NCBI RefSeq assembly: GCF_030766935.1
Contig: NZ_JASERL010000017.1
Coordinates: forward strand, 1 to 64,000
DNA length: 64,000 nt
Direction: 5' to 3'
Origin: Streptomyces sp. KL109B
GTDB lineage: Bacteria > Actinomycetota > Actinomycetes > Streptomycetales > Streptomycetaceae
This document shows positions 19,161-28,015 of this stretch, in pieces. Positions within the stretch are counted from its first letter, which is position 1. Each line of letters opens with the position of its first letter. The position numbers were made by a program, and so were the translations under genes. Below the pieces are notes generated by a model. The model worked only from the letters and a program-made list of their open reading frames with translations, had not been told where the DNA came from and did not search any database.

Positions 19161-20840
19161 ATGGAGCCCACCCCGCCCGCCACCGACGGCCCTTCCGCCA
19201 CCGACGACTCCCGCGCCCCGGGCACCCTGACCACGAACTCCGTGCGGTGCGACGCCTACGCCGACTCCGTCGCCCTGATGCGCGCGGCCCAGCACCTCAC
19301 CGCGCTGCCCGGCATCACGGCCGCCAGCCTCGTCATGGCGACCGAACCCAATCTGCGGCTGCTCGCCGACGCCGGACTGCTCACCGACGAGGGCCGCGCC
19401 GCACGGCCCGCCGACCTGATCGTCGCGCTGCGCGGCGCCGCCGAGGCCATCGAGGGCGCCCTGCGCGAGGTGCCGACGCTGCTCGAACAGCCCGCCGCCC
19501 CGGAGGCCGATGCCGCTGACGCCTGGGTGCCACGCGCGCTCGTAGAGGCGGACCCCGCTACCTCGCTCGCGCTGATCTCCACCCCCGGCCCGTACGCCGC
19601 CGCCGAAGCGCTCAAGGCGCTGCGCGGCGGCATGCACGCCTTCGTCTTCAGCGACAACGTGCCGCTGGAGCAGGAGATCCGCATCAAGGAGGAGGCCCAC
19701 CAGCGCGGTCTGCTCGCCATGGGGCCCGACTGCGGCACCGGCATGCTCGACGGCGTACCGCTCGGCTTCGCCAACGTCCTGCGCCCCGGCCGCGTCGGCC
19801 TGATCGGCGCCTCGGGAACCGGACTTCAACAGGTGTCGTGCCTGCTCGACGCGGCAGGTGAAGGCGTCCGGCAGATGATCGGGACGGGCGGCCGTGACCT
19901 GAGCGCGGAGGTCGGCGCGCGCACCACCCTCGACGCGCTCGACCTCCTCGCCGCCGACCCCGGCTGCGAGTTGATCGTGCTGGTGTCGAAGCCGCCCGCG
20001 CCGGAGGTGGCCGAGCGGGTCGTCGCGCGCGCGGCGCGTGCGGGCAAGCCGGTCGTCGCGGCGTTCCTCGGCACCGAACGCCCGGTGGCGCGTGGGCAGT
20101 TGACGGGTGGGCGGGTGTCGCCCGGGTCGGTGTCGGTGGTCGGTACGCTGCGCGACGCCGTGCGGGAGGCGGTGCGGACGCTGGGCGGTGCCGCTCCGGA
20201 GCCGTGGACACCGCCACCGGACGTGTCACCAGGCCCCGGCCGGTACCTGCGCGCCTTGTACGCGGGCGGCACCTTCGCGTACGAGGCGCGGCAGCTGCTG
20301 CCCGGAGCGGCCACGGAGCTCGCGCCCTACGTTCCCGGGCGCGAAGTCCGCCTCCCGGAACGCCACTTGGTGCTCGACCTCGGCGACGACGCCTACACCG
20401 CGGGCCGCCCGCACCCGATGATCGACCCGACGGTGCGCGCTGCCCACCTGCGCGCCGCGCTCGCCGACCCGCGCACGGCGGCCGTGGTGCTCGACGTCGT
20501 ACTGGGGCATGGTGCGGGGCCCGATCCGGCCGGGGCGCTGGCGGCTGAGCTGGAGCGGGGGCGTGTGACGGAGCGGGGACGTGTGACGGAGCAAGGACGT
20601 GTGACGGAGTGGGGGAGGCCGCCGGTCATCGCGTTCGTCGTCGGGACGGAGGGCGATCCCCAGGGTGCGGCGGCGCAGCGGGAACGTCTTGAGGAGGCCG
20701 GCGCGCGACTGGCACCGACCAGTACGGACGCCGCCGAATGGGCCGTGTCGCTGGTGGCCGGTCGGCCCGGCCCGAGCGCCCACGATGCCACCCCGACTCT
20801 TCGCCAGGAGGCCGAACATGACCACGCACTTGGTGCCTGA
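19161..20840 (+). CDS. fdrA: FdrA family protein (carbamoyltransferase subunit)
   Basis: A 559-residue FdrA protein. The fold resembles the succinyl-CoA ligase alpha subunit: LALISTPGPYAAAEALKAL, MGPDCGTGML (about 195-204), RVGLIGASGTGLQQVSCLL (about 213-231) and MIGTGGRDLSAEVG are the conserved glycine-rich loops. In Escherichia coli, FdrA with the YlbE (DUF1116) and YlbF (DUF2877) proteins is linked to oxamate carbamoyl transfer in allantoin degradation; the same trio follows here in order. The ATG at 19161 lacks a good ribosome binding site, so the start could be a few codons downstream. Its 3' end overlaps the next gene by 23 bases. Residues about 465-484 are an in-frame 6-residue repeat (E-R-G-R-V-T). 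Confidence 0.88.
   Translation: MEPTPPATDGPSATDDSRAPGTLTTNSVRCDAYADSVALMRAAQHLTALPGITAASLVMATEPNLRLLADAGLLTDEGRAARPADLIVALRGAAEAIEGALREVPTLLEQPAAPEADAADAWVPRALVEADPATSLALISTPGPYAAAEALKALRGGMHAFVFSDNVPLEQEIRIKEEAHQRGLLAMGPDCGTGMLDGVPLGFANVLRPGRVGLIGASGTGLQQVSCLLDAAGEGVRQMIGTGGRDLSAEVGARTTLDALDLLAADPGCELIVLVSKPPAPEVAERVVARAARAGKPVVAAFLGTERPVARGQLTGGRVSPGSVSVVGTLRDAVREAVRTLGGAAPEPWTPPPDVSPGPGRYLRALYAGGTFAYEARQLLPGAATELAPYVPGREVRLPERHLVLDLGDDAYTAGRPHPMIDPTVRAAHLRAALADPRTAAVVLDVVLGHGAGPDPAGALAAELERGRVTERGRVTEQGRVTEWGRPPVIAFVVGTEGDPQGAAAQRERLEEAGARLAPTSTDAAEWAVSLVAGRPGPSAHDATPTLRQEAEHDHALGA
20553..20612. repeat. 18-bp in-frame tandem repeat inside fdrA
   Basis: Three full copies of an 18-mer of the form gagcggggacgtgtgacg (20553-20570, 20571-20588, 20589-20606) plus the start of a fourth encode repeated E-R-G-R-V-T. 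They fall in a linker between conserved blocks, so the reading frame is kept. Confidence 0.85.
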
Positions 20841-22371
20841 TCCGGTGTCACCCGCGCCGGACCTGCTCGGCGCGGGTGACACCCCGCCACGTATCGCCGC
20901 CGTCGGCGTGGCCGATTTCGCCGAGGTGCCCCGCACCGCGGGCGCCCACGTCAGCACGCTCGACTGGCGGCCCCCGGCCGGCGGCGACCCCGACCTCGCC
21001 TGGAAGCTCGCCGAACTCACCGGACACGCCCGCGTCGAGGCGGCCAACCGGACCGCCGTCGACCGGCTGCTCGCCGTCCGCCCCGTGTGGCGCGACGTGC
21101 GCACCGCCCGCGACGTCCTCCCGGTGCTCGACGACCGCGCCACCGGCGAACGCGTCCTGCTGCACGCCGGACCCCCCATCGCCTGGCCCGACATGTGCGG
21201 CCCGATGCGTGCCGGTGTCATCGGCGCCGTACTCCTCGAAGGCTGGGCGGACACCCCGGAGCAGGCCGAACGCCTCGTCGACGCGGGGGAGTTGCGCTTC
21301 GAGCCGTGCCACCACCACGAGGCCGTGGGACCCATGGGCGGCATTACGTCCCCGTCGATGCCCGTGCTCGTCGTCGAGGACCCGGCCACCGGGCGCCGCG
21401 CCTACGCCAATCTCAACGAGGGCGCGGGCCGTTGCCTGCGCTACGGGGCGCTGGGCGACGACGTGATGGACCGCCTGCGCTGGATGGCCGACGTGCTCGC
21501 CCCGGCGCTGCGCGCCGCCCTGGCCGCGCGGCCCGACGGGGTGGACCTGCGTTCCGTCGTCGCCCAGGCGCTTCAGATGGGCGACGAGTGCCACAGCCGC
21601 AACACCGCCGCTTCCGCCCTGCTGCTGCGCGAACTCGCCGCGCCGCTCGCCCGCGTACCGCACGGCCCCGAGGTCCTGGAATTCCTCGCCGACAACCACT
21701 ACTGGTTCCTCAACTTCTCGATGGCCGCCGCGAAACTCGCCACCTCCGCCGCCCACGGCGTCGCCCACTCCACGCTCGTCACCGCGTTCGCCCGCAACGG
21801 CGTCGAGGTCGGCATCCGCGTCAGCGGCCTCGGCGACGCCTGGTTCACGGCGCCCGCCGCCGAGGTGCGGGGGCTGTACTTCGCTGGATACGGGCCCGAG
21901 GACGCCAACCCCGACATCGGCGACAGCGCCATCACCGAAACGAACGGCCTCGGCGGCTTCGCCCTCGCCGCCGCGCCCGCCATCACCGGATTCGTGGGCG
22001 GCACCGTGGCCGAGGCGCTGCGGACCAGCCGTGACATGGCCCGCATCACCCTGGCCCGCCACGAGGCGTACCGGCTGCCCGCCCTCGGCGGTATCGGCTC
22101 CCCGGTCGGCATCGACGTGCGCGCCGTCCTCGACACCGGCATCGAACCGGTCGTCACGACGGGCATCGCCCACCGCGAGCCCGGCATCGGCCAGATCGGC
22201 GCGGGCCTCGCGCACGCCCCGCTGGAGTGCTTCCGCAAGGCGCTGGCCGCGTTCGCCGTGCCGGACCTGGCGGCGTCCGCCGTACCGGACCTGGCGGCGT
22301 CCGCCGTACCGGACGCGGCGGACGCCAACCCGCTGGCGCAACCGGCTCACGCGACCCACCAGTACCCATGA
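20818..22371 (+). CDS. DUF1116 protein (YlbE/AllG-like)
   Basis: A 517-residue DUF1116 protein, the second subunit of the FdrA carbamoyltransferase set. Conserved-looking blocks are GPPIAWPDMCGPMRAGVIGA (about 123-142), PCHHHEAVGPMGGITSPSMPV (about 166-186), MGDECHSRNTAASALL (about 259-274) and NPDIGDSAITETNGLGGFA (about 365-383). The His-rich HHH block and the DECHSRN block suggest a metal or phosphate site. The ATG at 20818 has AGGAG seven bases upstream, inside the end of fdrA, so translation is coupled. The C-terminal 25 residues are an 8-residue V-P-D-L-A-A-S-A repeat not expected in the family. Its TGA overlaps the next ATG. Confidence 0.88.
   Translation: MTTHLVPDPVSPAPDLLGAGDTPPRIAAVGVADFAEVPRTAGAHVSTLDWRPPAGGDPDLAWKLAELTGHARVEAANRTAVDRLLAVRPVWRDVRTARDVLPVLDDRATGERVLLHAGPPIAWPDMCGPMRAGVIGAVLLEGWADTPEQAERLVDAGELRFEPCHHHEAVGPMGGITSPSMPVLVVEDPATGRRAYANLNEGAGRCLRYGALGDDVMDRLRWMADVLAPALRAALAARPDGVDLRSVVAQALQMGDECHSRNTAASALLLRELAAPLARVPHGPEVLEFLADNHYWFLNFSMAAAKLATSAAHGVAHSTLVTAFARNGVEVGIRVSGLGDAWFTAPAAEVRGLYFAGYGPEDANPDIGDSAITETNGLGGFALAAAPAITGFVGGTVAEALRTSRDMARITLARHEAYRLPALGGIGSPVGIDVRAVLDTGIEPVVTTGIAHREPGIGQIGAGLAHAPLECFRKALAAFAVPDLAASAVPDLAASAVPDAADANPLAQPAHATHQYP
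22258..22326. repeat. 24-bp in-frame tandem repeat in the DUF1116 gene
   Basis: Two 24-mers (22258-22281 and 22282-22305, one difference) and a shortened third (22306-22326) encode V-P-D-L-A-A-S-A twice and a remnant at the extreme C-terminus. Confidence 0.88.
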
Positions 22372-23213
22372 GTCCCGCCCAACTCCTCTGCGCCGCGAGC
22401 ACTTTGGCCCGCGAAACCCTCACCGGGCCGCCCCGCCCCGCCCGTGTCATCGCCGTCGCCCGGCAGGCGCTGTACCTGCTCCCGCACGGCGGCGACACCC
22501 CGCTCGCCGTGCTGGCGCCGCAGGCCGTGCGGGTGCCGAACGCCGTCGTCGTGCCGAACGCCGCGGGGGAGCGGCCGTTCCACGGTGTCGCGGTCGGCGA
22601 CGCGGGGCGCGTCGGGTGCGGGCGCCTCGCGATCGGGCCGCTGCGCCTGGCCGCGCGGGAGTTCTGGGCACCGCCCCGCGCCCAGGACACCCCACCCGGC
22701 CCGACGCTCGACCGGCTCGCCCGCCTGCGCCCACCCCGGCCGCTTGCCGCGCAGGCCCGCCCCGCCGCGACAGCGCTCGTCCGCGCGCTCGCGCAAGGGG
22801 CACCGACCGTTCAACGCCGCGCGGCAGTCGCCCTGTTGGGCCTCGGCCCCGGCGCGACCCCGTCCGGCGACGACTTCCTCTGCGGACTGCTGCTCACCGC
22901 CCGACTGGCGCGACGTCCCCCCGCCTGGCTGCCCGCCCTCGCCGACATCGCGACCCACGCGGAAGCGCACACGCCGCCGGTCTCCGCCGCACTGCTACGG
23001 CATGCCGCCGCCGGCTACTGCGTCCCGCAAGCGGCAGCGCTCCTCGACGCGGCGGCGACCGGAACCGACCTCACGGCGCCGGTCGCCGCCCTCCTCGCCG
23101 TGGGGCACAGCTCCGGAAGCGACCTGCTGCACGGGCTGTGCGCGGGCGCCCGGCTCGACGATCGGGCGCGGCACCCGGCCCTCGCCGTCAGGCGCCGATC
23201 CACACCGTCGTGA
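22368..23213 (+). CDS. DUF2877 protein (YlbF/AllH-like)
   Basis: A 281-residue DUF2877 protein, the third subunit of the FdrA set. The family's signature block LGLGPGATPSGDDFLCGLL is visible at about 160-178, as is VGHSSGSDLLHGLCAG near the C-terminus (about 248-263). The ATG at 22368 overlaps the stop of the DUF1116 gene as ATGA, which fixes the start and shows tight coupling. Its last 26 bases overlap the convergent aldehyde dehydrogenase gene. In E. coli the homologous trio is followed by carbamate kinase; here the kinase lies about 6.5 kb away on the other side of the regulator and permease, so the set has been rearranged. Confidence 0.86.
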   Translation: MSPAQLLCAASTLARETLTGPPRPARVIAVARQALYLLPHGGDTPLAVLAPQAVRVPNAVVVPNAAGERPFHGVAVGDAGRVGCGRLAIGPLRLAAREFWAPPRAQDTPPGPTLDRLARLRPPRPLAAQARPAATALVRALAQGAPTVQRRAAVALLGLGPGATPSGDDFLCGLLLTARLARRPPAWLPALADIATHAEAHTPPVSAALLRHAAAGYCVPQAAALLDAAATGTDLTAPVAALLAVGHSSGSDLLHGLCAGARLDDRARHPALAVRRRSTPS

Positions 23214-24582
23214 CGTTGCAGAACTCCTTGATGCCGTGGTCCGACAACTCGCGCCCGTAACCGGAGCGCTTCGCGCCGCCGAAGGGGAGCGCCGGGTGCG
23301 AGGCCGTCATGCCGTTGACGAAGACGCCGCCCGCCTGGCTGTCGCGGACGAACCGCTCGATCTCGTCCTCGTCCCGCGTCCACAGGTTGGAACTCAGCCC
23401 GAAGGGCGTGTCGTTGGCGACGGCGATCGCCTCGTCGAGGTCCGCGACCCGGTACAACGTGGCCACCGGGCCGAACGTCTCCTCCCGGTGGATGCGCATC
23501 TCCGGCGTCACATCCGCGATGACGGTCGGCTCGTAGAACCAGCCGCGGTCGGCGAAGTCCTTCGGCCGCTGCCCACCGCACAGCACCGTCGCCCCGCTCT
23601 CGACCGCGTCGTCGACCAGCTCCTCCAGATCGCGGCGCCCCTGCTCGCTGGAGAGCGGCCCGACGTCCGTGTCCTCGTCGAGCGGATCGCCCACCCGCAA
23701 CTCCCGCATCCCGGCCACGAACGCGTCCCGGAACTCCTCGAACACCGTCTCGTGCACGATGAACCGCTTCGCCGCGATGCACGACTGCCCGTTGTTCTGC
23801 ACCCGCGCCGTGACAGCCGTCCTCGCCGCCTTCGCCACGTCCGCCGAAGGCAGCACCACATACGGGTCGCTGCCGCCCAGCTCCAGAACCGTCTTCTTCA
23901 CCTCGTCGCCCGCGATCGACGCCACGGAACGCCCGGCCGGCTCACTGCCCGTGAGTGTCGCCGCCACCACCCGCTCGTCGCGCAGAATCCCCTCGACCGC
24001 ACCCGACCCGATCAGCAACGTCTGGAAACACCCCTCAGGGAACCCGGCCCGCCGGAACAGATCCTCCAGATAGAGCGCCGTCTGCGGAACGTTCGACGCG
24101 TGCTTCAACAGGCCCACGTTCCCCGCCATCAGCGCGGGCGCCGCGAACCGCACGACCTGCCACAACGGGAAGTTCCACGGCATCACCGCGAGCACCGGCC
24201 CGAGCGGCCGGAAGCGCACATGCGCCCGCGCCGCTCCCGAGTCCTGCACGTCCGGCTCTGCCGGATGCTCGTCCGCCAGCAGCCGCGCCGCGTGCTCCGC
24301 GTACCAGCGCATCGTCTTCACGCACTTCAGTGCCTCGGCCCGGGCCGCCGCCACCGGCTTGCCCATCTCGGTCGTCATCACGCGCGCGATGTCCGGCGCG
24401 TCCGCCTCCAGCAGGTCGGCGGCCCGCTGCAGCAGCCTCGCCCGGTCGAAGAACGTCGTCGTGCGGTACGCGTCGAACGCGCTCGCCGCCAGGGCGACCC
24501 TGCGCTCGATCTCCTTCGAGGACAGGGCCTCGTACGTCTTGAGCGTCTCGCCGTTCGCGGGGTTGACCGTCGCGATGGGCAT
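23188..24582 (-). CDS. NAD(P)-dependent succinate-semialdehyde/aldehyde dehydrogenase (GabD-like)
   Basis: A 464-residue aldehyde dehydrogenase. The N-terminus MPIATVNPANGETLKTYE is characteristic of the actinobacterial GabD1-like branch. MPWNFPLWQV (about 144-153), VLELGGSDPYVVL with the general-base Glu, and NNGQSCIAAKR with the catalytic Cys are all present. It would oxidise succinic semialdehyde or a similar semialdehyde. The start at 24582 agrees with the conserved N-terminus. Its 3' end overlaps the DUF2877 gene tail to tail by 26 bases, so it is probably not part of that operon, although an aldehyde from the same catabolic route cannot be ruled out. Confidence 0.9.
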   Translation of the reverse strand: MPIATVNPANGETLKTYEALSSKEIERRVALAASAFDAYRTTTFFDRARLLQRAADLLEADAPDIARVMTTEMGKPVAAARAEALKCVKTMRWYAEHAARLLADEHPAEPDVQDSGAARAHVRFRPLGPVLAVMPWNFPLWQVVRFAAPALMAGNVGLLKHASNVPQTALYLEDLFRRAGFPEGCFQTLLIGSGAVEGILRDERVVAATLTGSEPAGRSVASIAGDEVKKTVLELGGSDPYVVLPSADVAKAARTAVTARVQNNGQSCIAAKRFIVHETVFEEFRDAFVAGMRELRVGDPLDEDTDVGPLSSEQGRRDLEELVDDAVESGATVLCGGQRPKDFADRGWFYEPTVIADVTPEMRIHREETFGPVATLYRVADLDEAIAVANDTPFGLSSNLWTRDEDEIERFVRDSQAGGVFVNGMTASHPALPFGGAKRSGYGRELSDHGIKEFCNVTTVWIGA

Positions 24583-24729
24583 GCTGCCGACCTCCTCTGC
24601 GCGGTTCCTACGACCTTCCCGCGCGCCACCGGGCCGCGCAACGCGGGCCGCGGTCGCGGCACCGGGTACCCGTGGCGCGGCACGTCAGACGTAGATCGCC
24701 GCCCCGTCCGCCCGCGCCGCGACGGCGCC

Positions 24730-25206
24730 TCACAGCAGCTCCGCGAGCCGGTCCACGAACACCGTCTGCGCCTTCGCCATCCTTCCGCGCGCCGCGTCAA
24801 GACCGAACCAGGCCACCCGGTCCAGCTCGGGGAACTCCGCCGTACGACCGGAACCGCGCGGCCACTCCATCGTGAACGTCCCCGGCACCACATCCGCCGG
24901 ATCCAGATCCGCCTCCATCGCCCACACCGTCACATGCTTGCCCCCCGACTGCACCGTCTCGCCCAGCGGCAGCGCCGCCCCCTCCGGCGGCGGCAGCCCC
25001 AGCTCCTCCCGGAACTCGCGGCGCGCCGCCTCCCACGCCGTCTCACCCTCCTCGTATTCGCCCTTCGGCACACCCCACGCCCCCACGTCCTTGCGCGCCC
25101 AGAACGGGCCGCCCATGTGCCCGAGCAGCACCTCGACGCCCTCCGGCGCGTGCCGGAAGAGCAGTAGGCCCGCGCTGCGCTTCGTCCGCCTCGTCCCGTC
25201 AGCCAT
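24730..25206 (-). CDS. Nudix hydrolase
   Basis: A 158-residue Nudix protein. The box G-x5-E-x7-REUxEExGU is complete, beginning at GEYEEGE and ending at REFREELGL (about residues 50-72), preceded by GAWGVPK. It resembles the bacterial diadenosine-polyphosphate/NTP-type branch that starts with RSAGLLLFR, but the substrate is not assignable. The ATG at 25206 overlaps the stop of the response-regulator gene by 8 bases, so it is probably translated from the same transcript. Confidence 0.88.
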   Translation of the reverse strand: MADGTRRTKRSAGLLLFRHAPEGVEVLLGHMGGPFWARKDVGAWGVPKGEYEEGETAWEAARREFREELGLPPPEGAALPLGETVQSGGKHVTVWAMEADLDPADVVPGTFTMEWPRGSGRTAEFPELDRVAWFGLDAARGRMAKAQTVFVDRLAELL

Positions 25207-25885
25207 GCGTCAAGTCTCGGTGCAGGAAGCGGATGACCGCGAGCACACGGCGATTGTGATCCTCCGAAGACGGCAGGCCCAGCTTCCCGAACACCGCCGC
25301 GACATGCTTCTCGACCGTCCCCGCCGACACATGCAGGGACTCGGCGATCGCCGCGTTCGACCGGCCCTCCGCCATCAGCTCCAGCACATCCCGCTCCCGC
25401 TCCGTGAGCGAACCCAGCTCCTCCGCCGCTCGGCCCGCCCCCGCGAGCTGGGTCACCACCTCGGGGTCGAGCGCGGTGCCGCCCGCCGCGACCCGGGTGA
25501 GCGCGTCCGTGAACTCCGCGACGTTCGCCACCCGCTCCTTGAGCAGATACCCGACACCCGCCGAACCCTCGGCGAGCAGCCGTGTCGCGTACTTCGTCTC
25601 CACGTACTGCGAGAACAGCAGCACCCCGGTCCCCGGATACTCCCGTCGCAGGTCGATCGCCGCCCGCAGCCCGTCGTCCGTGTGCGTCGGCGGCATCCGG
25701 ATGTCGACCACCGTCACGTCCGGCCGGTGCTCCGCCACGGCCGCCCGCAGCGCGTCGGCGTCACTGACGGCCGCCACCACCTCGTGCCCCCGCATCGAGA
25801 GCATCTGGGCCAGCAACTCCCGCAGCACGGCGGCGTCCTCGGCGATCACTACACGCATGGCCGGGATCGTCTCACGGTCCCTCAC
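25199..25885 (-). CDS. NarL/LuxR-family response regulator
   Basis: A 228-residue two-component regulator. A receiver domain (MRVVIAEDAAVLRELL, DVTVVDIRMPPT with the phospho-acceptor Asp, and the conserved Lys in YLLKERV) is joined to a LuxR helix-turn-helix (LTERERDVLELMAEGRSNAAIA, then VSAGTVEKHVAAVFGKLGL). The GTG at 25885 is preferred over an ATG nine codons later because AGGAGG lies five bases upstream of it. It follows the histidine kinase gene by 35 bases and should be that kinase's partner. Confidence 0.93.
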   Translation of the reverse strand: MRDRETIPAMRVVIAEDAAVLRELLAQMLSMRGHEVVAAVSDADALRAAVAEHRPDVTVVDIRMPPTHTDDGLRAAIDLRREYPGTGVLLFSQYVETKYATRLLAEGSAGVGYLLKERVANVAEFTDALTRVAAGGTALDPEVVTQLAGAGRAAEELGSLTERERDVLELMAEGRSNAAIAESLHVSAGTVEKHVAAVFGKLGLPSSEDHNRRVLAVIRFLHRDLTHG

Positions 25886-25920
25886 CGCATCCTCCTCACT
25901 CCCGTTCCGTCCGTCCGCGC

Positions 25921-27222
25921 CTATGTGCGCAGCGGCAGCGACACCGTCACCGACGTCGGCCCACCCTCCGGACTCGTCACCTCAAGTGACCCGTCCACGG
26001 TGCGTGCCCGCTGCACAAGCCCCGCGAGGCCACCGCCCGGTTCCATCCGTGCGCCCCCCTTCCCGTCGTCCGTCACCCGCAGCCGCAACGTGCCGTCCCC
26101 CGCCGCCACCTCCACCCCGCACCGCTTCGCCCCGCTGTGCTTTATCGCGTTGGCCAGCAGCTCCGCCACGCAGAAGTAGGCGAGGCTCTCCATCGCGGGC
26201 GCCGGGCGCCGCGGCAGATCCACGCTCACGTCGACCGGCAGCGTGCTGCGCGCCGCGAGCGTGCCCAGCGCGTCCCCGAGCCCGCCGTCCAGCGCGGGCG
26301 GATGCAGTCCGCGCGAGAGGTCGCGCAGCTCGGTGAGGACCTCCGTCGCGTTGTCCCGCGCCGTCTCCACCATGCGGTGCAGCTCCGGCCGGTCCCGGTC
26401 GTCGAGCTGCTCGCGCACCATGTCCAGGCTCATCGCGAGCGCCACGAGCCTGACCTGCGCACCGTCGTGCAGATCCCGCTCCAGCCGCCGCAACCGCTCG
26501 TTGGCGTCCTCCACCGCCAACGCCCGCTTCTCCTCCAACTCCCGTACACGGGCGTCCAGTTCGCCCGGACCGAGCAGCGCCGGCAGCAGCGTGCGCTCCG
26601 CCCGCACGGCGATCCGCGTCACCCACGGAGCGACCACCACGATCAGCAGCCCACGCAGCGCGACCTCGAAGGCCCCGCCCAGCGAGTGCACCTGTGGCTG
26701 CCCGCCCCACGGCAACGGCGAAACCAACGTCAGATCGTTCGGCGCGACCGCCCACCGCACCGGAGCCACGACGTTCACCGCGCCGACCACCCACCACACC
26801 ACCCCGTACAGGCCCACCGTCGCCAGCGGCAGCTTCACCAGCACATACGCCACCGCCCGCCACGCCGCGCCGTCCCGCAGCCGCGCCTCCCACCGCGCGA
26901 ACACCCCGCCCTCGGCCCGCGGCGCGGCCGGCGCCGCGACCCGCTCGCCGAGCAGCGCGCCCGCGAGCCACCGGTGCAGCGCCCCGAGGCCGCGTGCAAG
27001 GCCGAGCCCCGCCAGCAGGAACAGCACACCGAGGACCGCCCCGACCACCGTCAGCGTCAGCGCCGACCCCACGGCCAGGGCGACCACGACGAGGAGGAAC
27101 CCCGCGAGCGCGGGGACGTAGGACAGGAGGCAGTACGCCGCCTCCGCCCACGCCCGCCGCGTCACGCACGCCGTCAGGGCCGCCCGCAGGCTCGGCAGGC
27201 CGACGGCCGGGAAGTCAGGCAT
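25921..27222 (-). CDS. Membrane sensor histidine kinase
   Basis: A 433-residue kinase with a Sensor-type N-terminal half (about four hydrophobic segments between residues 25 and 205, including LLSYVPALAGFLLVVVALAV), a short coiled segment ELEEKRALAVEDANERLRRLE, the HisKA_3 phosphorylation motif RDLHDGAQVRLVAL, and a C-terminal ATPase domain with ELLANAIKHSGAKR and GGGLAGLVQRAR. This is the NarX/DesK-like class that pairs with LuxR response regulators. Its start overlaps the ABC permease stop by 8 bases. Coupling to an ABC exporter suggests sensing of a cell-envelope or drug stress. Confidence 0.92.
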   Translation of the reverse strand: MPDFPAVGLPSLRAALTACVTRRAWAEAAYCLLSYVPALAGFLLVVVALAVGSALTLTVVGAVLGVLFLLAGLGLARGLGALHRWLAGALLGERVAAPAAPRAEGGVFARWEARLRDGAAWRAVAYVLVKLPLATVGLYGVVWWVVGAVNVVAPVRWAVAPNDLTLVSPLPWGGQPQVHSLGGAFEVALRGLLIVVVAPWVTRIAVRAERTLLPALLGPGELDARVRELEEKRALAVEDANERLRRLERDLHDGAQVRLVALAMSLDMVREQLDDRDRPELHRMVETARDNATEVLTELRDLSRGLHPPALDGGLGDALGTLAARSTLPVDVSVDLPRRPAPAMESLAYFCVAELLANAIKHSGAKRCGVEVAAGDGTLRLRVTDDGKGGARMEPGGGLAGLVQRARTVDGSLEVTSPEGGPTSVTVSLPLRT

Positions 27223-28015
27223 CGCGGCGCGCCAGCAACCGGTCGCCCACGGCGAGGAACGCCGCCGTGTACAGGCACAGCACCAGGAACCCGGCCCACG
27301 GCGACAGCATCCCGTCGACCGGCACCGTCACCGCCAGCGAGTTGCCCGCGATCATCGTCGGGAAGAACTTCGCTATCGACGTCCCCGTGGTCCCCGCCAA
27401 CAGCGCGGGCAGCACGTAGGTGATTCCGACCAAGACACCTATCGCACTCGCCGTGTGCCGTGTGATCGCGCCGATCCCGAGACCCATCAGGCCGACCATC
27501 GCCAGATACGCGCCCGACATGAGCACGGCGCGCAGCACCGCGGGGTCGCCCAGCGAGGGGTGCGGCACACCAGGGGCGAGCGCCGCGGTCCCCGCGAGGA
27601 ACGTCACGAACGTGACCACCTCGCCGATGACCAGGGCGAGAACGCCGAACACCGCCGCCTTCGCCGCCAGCGCGAGCCGCCGGTCCGGTACCGCGGCCAG
27701 GGTCGAGCGGATCGACCCCGACGAGTACTCGCCGGACATCACGAGGACCCCGAGCACCCCGATGATGAGCTGGCCGAGGGCCACGCCCGCCAGCACATTG
27801 TTCGTCGGATCGAAGGACGCCACCTTAGCGGCGCCCTGTGGCGCCTTGGTGTTGGCCATCGTCACGACACCCATGGCGATCATGCCGACCACCGTCAGGA
27901 GCAGCGAGTACATCGTGGACCGCAGGCCGCGGAGTTTTATCCACTCCATCCGGGCGGCCTGCCGGAAGCCGTAGTGCCCCGCCGGGACGGGCGGCGCGTA
28001 CGTCGTGGTGCTCAT
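27215..28015 (-). CDS. ABC exporter permease subunit (ABC-2 type)
   Basis: A 266-residue permease with about six membrane helices, beginning with a cytoplasmic tail (MSTTTYAPPVPAGHYG) and then FRQAARMEWIKLRGLRSTMYSLLL, the typical start of ABC-2 permeases. GEYSSGSIRSTLAAVPDR is the loop often seen in antibiotic-exporter permeases of this type. The ATG at 28015 forms an ATGA overlap with the ATPase gene. Together with the ATPase, kinase and regulator it forms a self-contained sense-and-export unit. Confidence 0.9.
   Translation of the reverse strand: MSTTTYAPPVPAGHYGFRQAARMEWIKLRGLRSTMYSLLLTVVGMIAMGVVTMANTKAPQGAAKVASFDPTNNVLAGVALGQLIIGVLGVLVMSGEYSSGSIRSTLAAVPDRRLALAAKAAVFGVLALVIGEVVTFVTFLAGTAALAPGVPHPSLGDPAVLRAVLMSGAYLAMVGLMGLGIGAITRHTASAIGVLVGITYVLPALLAGTTGTSIAKFFPTMIAGNSLAVTVPVDGMLSPWAGFLVLCLYTAAFLAVGDRLLARRDA

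Noticed and set aside
17697..20840. 1047-codon plus-strand frame leading into fdrA
   Set aside because: The first 488 codons are antisense to the NCS1 permease gene and low in complexity. FdrA homology starts at about 19161.
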